Part shown: positions 1-5,459 of the stretch, piece by piece
Numbering within the stretch: the first letter of the stretch is position 1
Layout of the letters: each line of letters opens with the position of its first letter
DNA from: Megasphaera elsdenii
GTDB lineage: Bacteria; Bacillota; Negativicutes; Veillonellales; Megasphaeraceae
Length of the DNA stretch: 9,588 bases
Direction of reading: 5' to 3'
Assembly: GCF_020539865.1 (NCBI RefSeq)
Contig: NZ_JAJBQV010000049.1
Span: 1-9,588 of the forward strand
Made by a program: the position numbers and the translations under genes
Notes under the pieces: generated by a model
What the model saw: only the letters and a program-made list of their open reading frames with translations
Database searches by the model: none
What the model was told of the DNA's origin: nothing

Positions 1-90
1 GCTTCAATAAGAAGAAATTTGTAAACGATGTGCTTGCATAAAGTGTAAAGGATGTCCTTGCACAAAATGTAAACGATGTTATTCTTGACA
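1..90. mobile_element. Probable terminal end of an IS21-like insertion sequence (body off-window)
   Basis: Several short direct repeats end at a TTGACA (85-90), and the sequence then switches sharply to half of a palindrome. IS21-family elements are known to carry multiple short direct repeats at their ends and to have TG...CA termini. Read from the outer edge on the minus strand, this end would start TGTCAAGAAT, which fits. One frame (3-41) is open from the window edge to a TAA at 39-41 and would encode about 12 lysine-rich residues. It could be the tail of a transposition gene but is too short to call. No transposase is visible, so the assignment is inference. Confidence 0.4.
20..90. repeat. 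Three tandem 24-bp direct repeats
   Basis: Units lie at 20-43, 44-67 and 68-90. Units 1 and 2 agree at 20 of 24 positions. Unit 3 shares the first 12 bases (TGTAAACGATGT) with unit 1, then diverges but keeps a CTTG core. The copies abut with no spacers, so this is not a CRISPR array. Likely transposase-binding repeats of an insertion sequence end. Confidence 0.85.
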
Positions 91-107
91 ACGTGGCGAC
101 CCCTACA
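91..107. repeat. Half of a REP-like palindrome
   Basis: This 17-base stretch (ACGTG, GCGA, CCCCTACA) closely matches the right half of the complete palindrome at 5227-5257, with the same ends and a one-base shift in the middle. The matching left half (TGTAGGGG) is absent; the tandem repeats occupy its place. This suggests an insertion split the palindrome. Confidence 0.5.
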
Positions 108-108
108 G

Positions 109-160
109 AAAAAAGGGACTATCGCACGAAGAATCGTACCATCATGCGTAGTCCCTTTTT
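109..160. terminator. Bidirectional intrinsic terminator after the M18 peptidase gene
   Basis: AAAAAGGGACTA (110-121) pairs with TAGTCCCTTTTT (149-160). The stem extends inward by CGCA/TGCG (123-126 with 145-148) past one bulged base. The hairpin sits two bases beyond the peptidase stop. On the minus strand it ends in six Ts, and on the plus strand in five, so it can stop transcription from both sides, including from any element to the left. Confidence 0.85.
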
Positions 161-162
161 CC

Positions 163-1530
163 TCACTTACTTTCAAAAAAGGCTTTATAGGCCAAGTAGC
201 CGCTGTAGGCATCGGCTTTGGCGACGATTTCTAAAGGAGCGTGCATGCTGTGCATAGCTACACCGCAGTCGACGACGTCGCAGCCCCAGTCGGCCATGAT
301 GTAGGCGATAGTACCGCCGCCGCCTTGGTCGACTTTGCCCAGTTCTCCGACCTGCCAGGGAACTTCTTTTTCGTTGAAGATGCCACGGATTTTGGCCATG
401 AATTCGGCGTTAGCGTCGTTGCTGCCTGCCTTGCCGCGGGCACCGGTGTATTTGCACAGGCAGATGCCGTAGCCGAGCTTGGCCGAGTTCTGTTCTTCAT
501 AGGCGTCGGCAAAGACCGGGTCGAAAGCGGCGCAGACGTCGGCCGACAGGACTTCGCTGTTGCGCAAGGTCCGGCGTAGCCAGATTTCTTGGTCATGGCC
601 TTGGAGGGACAAGAGTTCGGCGATGAAATCCGGGAAGTACGACGACTGGACGCCGGTGTTGCCGACGGAACCGATTTCTTCTTTATCAGCAAAGAGGGCG
701 ACTTGCGTCTTTTCCCCCGGTTCGGCATCGAGGATGGCGGCTAGGTTGGCGTAAGAGCAGACGCGGTCGTCATGGCCGTGGGACATGATCATCGACCGGT
801 CCAGGCCGACGTCGCGGCTCTTGACGGCCGGGATGATTTCCAGTTCGGCACTGGTGAAATCTTCTTCTTCGATGCCGTATTTGTCCTTTAACAAGGTCAG
901 AATAGCCGGTTTCGTCTTTTCTCCTTCGCCATTCGTACCGGCCAGAGGCATGAGCATTTCGCCGCTGATGGCTTCAGAGAGCTTCTTAGCAGCCTGGTCC
1001 TTTCCCAGATGGGGCAGCAAGTCGTTGATGAACAGGACAGGATCGCCCGGGTCTTCACCGATGGAGACGTCGATGCGGCTGCCATCGGCTTTATAGACGA
1101 CGCCAATCAGGGACAAGGGCAGGCAGACCCATTGATATTTCAACAAGCCGCCATAGTAATGGGTCTTGAAGTAGACGATTTTATTTTTTTCGATGACAGG
1201 CATAGCCTTGACGTCCAACCGCGGGCAGTCGATATGGGAGCCGACGATTTTCAGCCCTTTTTCGATGGGGTCGGAGCCGATGACGGCTAAGATGACTGAT
1301 TTCCCTTTCTGGTTCCAATAGACCTTGTTGCCAGCTTTCACGCTGGTGAAGTCAGATAGCGGCCGGAATCCGGCGTTTTCAGCCTGGCGGATGATTTCCT
1401 TATTGGCCAGCCGTTCTGTCCGGGCTGTGTCCAAAAACTGGCGGTAGTGGATGCTGTAAGCTTCCATCTGGCCGCGCTGTTCCGGTGAGAAGCGGGCCCA
1501 GACGCTGTTTTCTGTATCAAATGCTTTCAT
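163..1530 (-). CDS. apeA: M18-family zinc aminopeptidase
   Basis: Cytosolic metallo-aminopeptidase of 455 residues that removes N-terminal residues from peptides, probably in peptide turnover. M18 hallmarks appear in order: GSHIDCPRLDVK (97-108) with the first zinc-ligand His99 and Asp101; GHDDR (252-256) with the bridging Asp; DKEEIGSVGNTG (282-293) with the catalytic Glu pair; AFDPVF (335-340) with a metal-binding Asp; and GVAMHSMHAP near the end, where His427 is the expected last ligand. No signal peptide or membrane segment is seen. Length matches bacterial 'M18 aminopeptidase 1' proteins, hence the symbol. The ATG is supported by an AAGGGAGG Shine-Dalgarno about 8 bases upstream. The gene stands alone, divergent from the M20 amidohydrolase. 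Substrate preference (acidic versus broad) cannot be read from the sequence. Confidence 0.95.
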   Translation of the reverse strand: MKAFDTENSVWARFSPEQRGQMEAYSIHYRQFLDTARTERLANKEIIRQAENAGFRPLSDFTSVKAGNKVYWNQKGKSVILAVIGSDPIEKGLKIVGSHIDCPRLDVKAMPVIEKNKIVYFKTHYYGGLLKYQWVCLPLSLIGVVYKADGSRIDVSIGEDPGDPVLFINDLLPHLGKDQAAKKLSEAISGEMLMPLAGTNGEGEKTKPAILTLLKDKYGIEEEDFTSAELEIIPAVKSRDVGLDRSMIMSHGHDDRVCSYANLAAILDAEPGEKTQVALFADKEEIGSVGNTGVQSSYFPDFIAELLSLQGHDQEIWLRRTLRNSEVLSADVCAAFDPVFADAYEEQNSAKLGYGICLCKYTGARGKAGSNDANAEFMAKIRGIFNEKEVPWQVGELGKVDQGGGGTIAYIMADWGCDVVDCGVAMHSMHAPLEIVAKADAYSGYLAYKAFFESK

Positions 1531-1577
1531 GCATAAGCCTCCCTTTTAAAATGGATGAATTATGAACTTGCATCCTT

Positions 1578-1583
1578 ATTATA
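1578..1583 (-). promoter_or_regulatory. -10 box of the peptidase gene
   Basis: A perfect TATAAT on the minus strand lies about 48 bases upstream of the peptidase ATG. The expected -35 region, 17 bases further upstream, reads TGGTAC and is weak. The position between two divergent genes supports it. Confidence 0.45.
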
Positions 1584-1632
1584 ACGCACTTATCAGGGCT
1601 GTACCAGCTCTTGTAAAAGACTAGTGAAGCAG

Positions 1633-1661
1633 TTGTATTTTCTCATGTTATGTGGTATTAT
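1633..1661 (+). promoter_or_regulatory. Promoter of the M20 amidohydrolase gene
   Basis: TTGTAT (1633-1638), a 17-base spacer and TATTAT (1656-1661), with an extended -10 TG at 1653-1654. Predicted transcription start is about 1668, giving a leader of roughly 38 bases. The two divergent -10 boxes lie about 75 bp apart, so a regulator bound between them could affect both genes. Confidence 0.7.
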
Positions 1662-1705
1662 TAGCCATATTTTATAAATAATAATTCACACATGGAGGGT
1701 TTGCC

Positions 1706-2899
1706 ATGATCGATAAAATGATTATCAAAGACTTAGTGAAGCAGGCTATGCCTGATATTTGTGCCATGCGCCGTCATATCCATGAAAATCCGGAATTATC
1801 TGGCGAAGAAGTGGAAACGGCTGCCTTTATGGCAGCCAAGCTGCGGTATTTCGGAATCGATGTACAGGAACATGTTGCCGGTACGACGGCTGTCCTGGGG
1901 ACGCTCAAAGGTGGCAAGCCAGGACCGGTCATTGCCTTGCGGGCCGATATGGACGCCCTGCCTATGACGGAAGAAACGGGCCTGCCCTTTGCCTCTAATT
2001 TCCCTGGCAAGATGCATGCCTGCGGTCACGACGGCCACATGAGCATTCTTCTCGGCGCAGCGGAAGTCCTGAGCCAGATGAAAGACGATATTCCCGGTAC
2101 GGTCGTCTTCATCTGCCAGCCGGCTGAAGAAAAATCACCAGTAGGCGGAGCCAAGGGCCTGGTCGCTGCTGGCGTCCTCGACGGCGTCGATGCCGTTTAC
2201 GGCCTCCACGTCTGGCCGGCCCTGCCCAGTGGCAAAATCGGCGTCCTGCCCGGTCCGATGATGGCCGCTTCGGACCATATCCGCATCATTATCAACGGCA
2301 AGGCCAGCCATGCTGCCATGCCGCATAAAGGCGTCGACACTATCGTCGCTGCAGCCCAGTTCCTGACGGCAGCCCAGACCATCATCAGCCGCCGTGTTAA
2401 TCCCCTTTATCCGGCTGTCCTGACTTTTGGCAAGATCACTGGCGGCACGCGCTATAATGTCGTTGCCGATACCGTCGAAATTGAAGGGACCTGCCGGACC
2501 TACCATACTGAGGCCCAGGATGCCGTCGAAGCCCATCTCCAGGATACGCTCAAAGGCATCGATGCTATGTATGGGACGGTGAGCCATCTCGACTATGAAC
2601 GAGGTTATGCAGCTGTCCGCAATACGCCGCAGCAGGCGGCTTTCGTCGCCGCCGTGGCTAAAGACTGCTTTGGCCCGAGCATCTTGGCAGACGTCGACGA
2701 ACCGGCCATGACGGCAGAAGATTTTTCCGGATATCTGCAGAAATTCGACGGCGCCTTCTTCTGGCTCGGTGCGACCAAGCCTGGTGATACGGTCTATCCT
2801 TTGCACAATACTCATTTTGCCGTCGATGAAGCTTGCCTGCCTGTAGGCGTCGAACTGATGGTTTCCTTAGTTCTGGCCAAAATGAAAGAAAAAGCATAA
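1706..2899 (+). CDS. M20D-type amidohydrolase (N-acyl amino acid / hippurate hydrolase-like)
   Basis: Di-metal amidohydrolase of 397 residues, expected to cleave an N-acyl amino acid or related amide in the cytosol. Visible motifs: RRHIHENPELSGEE (22-35); ALRADMDALPM (77-87); ACGHDGH (105-111) with metal ligands Cys106 and His108; QPAEE (138-142) with the catalytic/ligand Glu pair; GLHVW with His168; the lid-domain segment GKASHAAMPHKGVD (198-211); and PLHNTHF (365-371) with His367. Cys as a ligand is typical of the M20D hippurate hydrolase/IAA-amino acid hydrolase group. Length is normal. The start has a GGAGGG Shine-Dalgarno (1694-1699) six bases upstream. The true substrate is unknown: N-acetyl amino acid, hippurate and N-acetyl-diaminopimelate deacylases share this fold and these motifs, and no neighbour points to one. 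Confidence 0.93.
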   Translation: MIDKMIIKDLVKQAMPDICAMRRHIHENPELSGEEVETAAFMAAKLRYFGIDVQEHVAGTTAVLGTLKGGKPGPVIALRADMDALPMTEETGLPFASNFPGKMHACGHDGHMSILLGAAEVLSQMKDDIPGTVVFICQPAEEKSPVGGAKGLVAAGVLDGVDAVYGLHVWPALPSGKIGVLPGPMMAASDHIRIIINGKASHAAMPHKGVDTIVAAAQFLTAAQTIISRRVNPLYPAVLTFGKITGGTRYNVVADTVEIEGTCRTYHTEAQDAVEAHLQDTLKGIDAMYGTVSHLDYERGYAAVRNTPQQAAFVAAVAKDCFGPSILADVDEPAMTAEDFSGYLQKFDGAFFWLGATKPGDTVYPLHNTHFAVDEACLPVGVELMVSLVLAKMKEKA

Positions 2900-2954
2900 T
2901 TATTTTTGAAAAAGTGCAACTTAAAAAAGGAATCTGCCCCCTTCATCTCGAATA

Positions 2955-2960
2955 TATAAT
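2955..2960 (+). promoter_or_regulatory. Candidate -10 box of the EF-G-like gene
   Basis: A perfect TATAAT sits 34 bases before the ATG, but no convincing -35 hexamer is found 16-18 bases upstream. An inverted repeat (GGAATCT at 2929-2935, AGATTCC at 2969-2975) brackets it. No terminator is visible in 2900-2950, so transcription from the amidohydrolase promoter may also reach this gene. Confidence 0.35.
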
Positions 2961-2993
2961 ATTAACTGAGATTCCATAGGAGGCGATTGTTTT

Positions 2994-5054
2994 ATGAAAG
3001 AATACACAAGTGATAAAATTCGCAACGTTGCTGTACTTTCGCATGATGGCGCCGGCAAAACGGCTGTTGTTGAATCATTACTGCTTGCCTGCGGTGCTGT
3101 CGATGCCGTTGGCGTCGGTAAAGACAACAAGCATATTATGGACTATGAACCGGAAGAAATTAAGAGAAACGTCACCATCCAGCTTGGCATTGCGCCTTGC
3201 GAATGGGACGGCTATAAGCTGAATTTCCTCGATACGCCGGGGTACTCCGAATTCTGCGGCGAAGTCCGCGCTGCTTTGCGCGCCAGTGATGGCATCTTGC
3301 TCGTCGTTTCGGCCGAATCGGGCGTCGAAATGGATACGGAACGGGCCTGGGACTACGGTGTCGAATTGAAATTGCCGCGCATGGTCTACGTCAACAAGAT
3401 GGATGCGGAACATGCCGATTTCTTCGGCTGCTTGGAAAAACTGCGTTCGGTCTTCGGCAAATCCATCATGCCCCTTCAGATTCCTATCGGTGAAGGCAAG
3501 GATTTCCGGGGCATCATCGATGTCTGCAAAATGGTAGCTTGGGAATGGAATAATGGTGAATGCACGGAAATCAAGGTGCCGCCAGAATACATGGCGAAAG
3601 CCCGTGAAGTCCGCGAAATGTGCATGGAAGCTGCTGCCGAAGGCGATGATGAATTGCTGGAAAAATACCTCAACGGCGACGAACTGACCATTGAAGAACT
3701 GCGCAAAGGATTGCGCCAAGGTATGCTCACTGGCCGCGTCTGCCCGCTCATGTGTGGCAGTGCTATCAATCATATCGGTACGGCAGAACTCCTGCGCCGT
3801 ATCATTACCTACATGCCCGACGCTTCGCAGAAAGTCATGATGGGCACGGATAAGAAGACGGGCGAACCGGTCTTGGCCTATCCCAACAAGCCGTTTACGG
3901 CTTTCGTCTTTAAGACCCTCGTCGACCCCTTTGCCGGTAAATTGAGCTATGTCCGCATTTTCTCAGGCGAACTCAAAGAAGGAGATAAATTGTATAATAT
4001 GTCCCAGGGCAAAGAAGAAAAGATGGGCAAAGTCCTGACCTTGGTTGGCAAGGAACAGATCCCCGTTCCGGCTGCTATTGCCGGGGACATCGTCGTCCTG
4101 CCAAAATTACCGAATGCCCGGACAGGCGATACCTTTGCGGCTCCTGATTTCCCCGTCGTCTATGACCCTATCCGCTTCCCGAATCCGCTGCATACGGTAG
4201 CCCTGGTCCCGGAAAAGAAAGGCGAAGAAGAAAAATTGATGAACGCTCTCCTGAAGGTCAGCGAAGAAGATCCGACGTGCCAAGTAGAAAAGAGTACGGA
4301 AGGCAAACAGCTCCTCGTCCGTTGCATGGGCGACGTCCACCTCGATCATATCCTGACTAAGATTGAACGGAAATACGGTGTCAAAGCGAAACAGGAAGAC
4401 GTCTACATCCCGTATCGTGAAACCATCAAGAGCAAGGCGACAGCCGAAGGTAAACATAAGAAACAGAGCGGTGGTCACGGTCAGTTCGGCCATGTCTTCT
4501 TGGATATCGAACCGCTGACGACGGGTGAACCCTTTGAATTTGTCGATAAGATTTTTGGCGGTGCCGTACCGAAACAGTACATCCCGGCCGTTGAAAAAGG
4601 CGTCCGTGAAACCTTGGAAAAAGGCCTCATTGCCGGCTTCCCCATGATTAACGTCAAAGTCACGTTGACCGATGGTTCTTATCATCCTGTCGACTCGTCG
4701 GAAATGGCCTTCAAAGTCGCTGCGGCCCAGGCTCTCAAGAAAGCCGTACCGGAAGCTAAGCCGATTCTCTTGGAACCGATTTACAACGTCGACGTCGTCA
4801 TCCCGGAAGAATACATGGGCGATGTCATGGGCGACTTCAGCAGCCGTCGCGGCCGCATCCTCGGCATGGAACACCATCGTAACCGCAAGGGCATCATCGT
4901 CGTCAAAGCCCAGGTCCCCTTGGCAGAAATGAAAGATTACGTTACTGTCTTGCGCTCCATGACTCAGGGTAAAGGTACGTTCAACATGGAATTCTTCGAC
5001 TATGAAGAAGTACCAAAGAAAATTATGGACGAAATCATCGCAAGCCGTTCATAG
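2994..5054 (+). CDS. Elongation factor G paralogue (EF-G2/FusA2-like translational GTPase)
   Basis: GTPase of 686 residues with the full five-domain EF-G plan. The G domain shows SHDGAGKT (16-23), switch I RNVTI with Thr61, DTPG (80-83), NKMD (134-137) and CGSA (254-257). Domain II is about 296-385, III about 395-475, IV begins near SGGHGQFGHV (492-501) and contains DGSYHPVDSSEMAF (560-573), and V runs from about 594. It differs from canonical EF-G at key places: P-loop SHDGAGKT instead of AHIDAGKT, RNVTI instead of RGITI, and Tyr84 after DTPG where the catalytic His of EF-G/EF-Tu would be. These differences match the EF-G2 branch (e.g. Thermus EF-G-2, mycobacterial FusA2), whose ribosomal role is poorly defined. 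An AGGAGG Shine-Dalgarno (2978-2983) supports the ATG. The canonical fusA beside rpsL/rpsG is presumably elsewhere. Confidence 0.92.
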   Translation: MKEYTSDKIRNVAVLSHDGAGKTAVVESLLLACGAVDAVGVGKDNKHIMDYEPEEIKRNVTIQLGIAPCEWDGYKLNFLDTPGYSEFCGEVRAALRASDGILLVVSAESGVEMDTERAWDYGVELKLPRMVYVNKMDAEHADFFGCLEKLRSVFGKSIMPLQIPIGEGKDFRGIIDVCKMVAWEWNNGECTEIKVPPEYMAKAREVREMCMEAAAEGDDELLEKYLNGDELTIEELRKGLRQGMLTGRVCPLMCGSAINHIGTAELLRRIITYMPDASQKVMMGTDKKTGEPVLAYPNKPFTAFVFKTLVDPFAGKLSYVRIFSGELKEGDKLYNMSQGKEEKMGKVLTLVGKEQIPVPAAIAGDIVVLPKLPNARTGDTFAAPDFPVVYDPIRFPNPLHTVALVPEKKGEEEKLMNALLKVSEEDPTCQVEKSTEGKQLLVRCMGDVHLDHILTKIERKYGVKAKQEDVYIPYRETIKSKATAEGKHKKQSGGHGQFGHVFLDIEPLTTGEPFEFVDKIFGGAVPKQYIPAVEKGVRETLEKGLIAGFPMINVKVTLTDGSYHPVDSSEMAFKVAAAQALKKAVPEAKPILLEPIYNVDVVIPEEYMGDVMGDFSSRRGRILGMEHHRNRKGIIVVKAQVPLAEMKDYVTVLRSMTQGKGTFNMEFFDYEEVPKKIMDEIIASRS

Positions 5055-5069
5055 TTTGAAGAAATTTCC

Positions 5070-5161
5070 AAAGCGTTATATCTGGAAGGGCTTGCACGTG
5101 GCAAGCCCGTTCCGGGATATGAGCGCTTTTCCAGCTCGGGGAGCGCGTTGCCGAGTATCCC
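5070..5161 (+). other. Structured 3' region with two competing folds
   Basis: The first fold is a long imperfect hairpin: AAAGCG (5070-5075) pairs with 5124-5129, ATATC (5078-5082) with 5116-5120, GGAA (5084-5087) with 5110-5113, and GGGCTTGC (5088-5095) with 5101-5108, leaving a five-base loop and single-base bulges. A second fold pairs GGGATA (5114-5119) with TATCCC (5156-5161) around CTCGG/CCGAG (5135-5139 with 5151-5155). The two share bases 5114-5120 and so exclude each other. The region lies between the EF-G-like stop and a strong terminator. It could be a structured 3' UTR, a processed small RNA or an old repeat; I recognise no known RNA family. Confidence 0.55.
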
Positions 5162-5172
5162 GTGACTAGTAG

Positions 5173-5225
5173 GGCGCCGCCGCATGAAGCCGTTTTGGCT
5201 TCGTGTGGCGGCGCCTTTATTTTAT
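5173..5225 (+). terminator. Very strong intrinsic terminator
   Basis: A 19-bp stem (5173-5191 with 5197-5215), broken only by two G-U wobbles, closes a five-base loop (GTTTT) and is followed by TTTATTTTAT (5216-5225). It ends the EF-G-like transcript, or a small RNA covering 5055-5172. Confidence 0.92.
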
Positions 5226-5226
5226 A

Positions 5227-5257
5227 TGTAGGGGGTTGCTACGTGCGAGCCCCTACA
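5227..5257. repeat. REP-like palindromic element
   Basis: TGTAGGGG (5227-5234) pairs with CCCCTACA (5250-5257). An inner TTGC/GCGA stem allows one G-T pair, and the loop is TACGT. A half copy occurs at 91-107, which suggests a dispersed family of intergenic palindromes. It follows the terminator without a T-tract, so it is not itself a terminator. Confidence 0.6.
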
Positions 5258-5372
5258 ACGAAATTTTGTATTTTCCGTTGGTCGGAACCTGACGGGCCAG
5301 AAAGGCTTTGGGACGGTCCTTGTATGTATATGCCCAAACAGCATACTTTCTTTTACCTAAACGCCTTGTCAT
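5253..5372 (-). CDS. Possible 39-residue basic protein, unrecognised
   Basis: An open frame in otherwise gene-free DNA encodes 39 residues beginning MTRRLGKRKYAVWAYTYKDR and ending GKYKISL. It is rich in Lys, Arg and Tyr. The composition looks protein-like and it is not the shadow of any gene, which is why I list it. Against it: no clear Shine-Dalgarno precedes the ATG, the start overlaps the -35 of the CoA-transferase promoter on the other strand, and the stop falls inside the REP-like palindrome. It could also be a remnant. I assign no function. Confidence 0.25.
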   Translation of the reverse strand: MTRRLGKRKYAVWAYTYKDRPKAFLARQVPTNGKYKISL

Positions 5373-5394
5373 GGCGGTTCTAGCGTCGTATAAT
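5366..5394 (+). promoter_or_regulatory. Promoter of the CoA-transferase gene
   Basis: TTGTCA (5366-5371), a 17-base spacer and a perfect TATAAT (5389-5394), with a predicted start near 5401. This leaves a leader of about 59 bases. The near-consensus hexamers predict strong, largely constitutive expression, as expected for a central fermentation enzyme. Confidence 0.85.
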
Positions 5395-5445
5395 AAGGAT
5401 ATAAGCAAACGTAAAACGTCGTACTAAAGAAAACATATAAAGAAG

Positions 5446-5454
5446 AAAGGGTGG
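5446..5454 (+). promoter_or_regulatory. Ribosome binding site deciding the CoA-transferase start
   Basis: AAAGGGTGG ends five bases before the ATG at 5460. An in-frame GTG at 5451 lies inside this site and would have no usable Shine-Dalgarno spacing, so the ATG at 5460 is preferred. Confidence 0.7.
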
Positions 5455-5459
5455 TTTTT

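Noticed and set aside
20..90. CRISPR array
   Set aside because: The repeat units abut one another with no unique spacers.
4107..4877. Long minus-strand open frame opposite the EF-G-like gene (similar ones at 2135-2815, 3078-3773 and 8148-8954)
   Set aside because: They mirror the codon bias of well-supported genes, show no family motifs and have no ribosome binding site.
2994..5054. Tet(M)-type ribosomal protection protein
   Set aside because: Domain IV and V motifs (DGSYHPVDSSEMAF, EEYMGDVMGDFSSRRGRILGM) are of EF-G type.
5055..5172. tRNA, SRP RNA or known riboswitch in the gap after the EF-G-like gene
   Set aside because: No cloverleaf or GTTCRANYC T-loop, no GGAAG-type SRP core, and no riboswitch core I recognise, only nested hairpins.
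5451..5459. GTG start for the CoA-transferase (three extra residues)
   Set aside because: It lies inside the Shine-Dalgarno sequence of ATG 5460.
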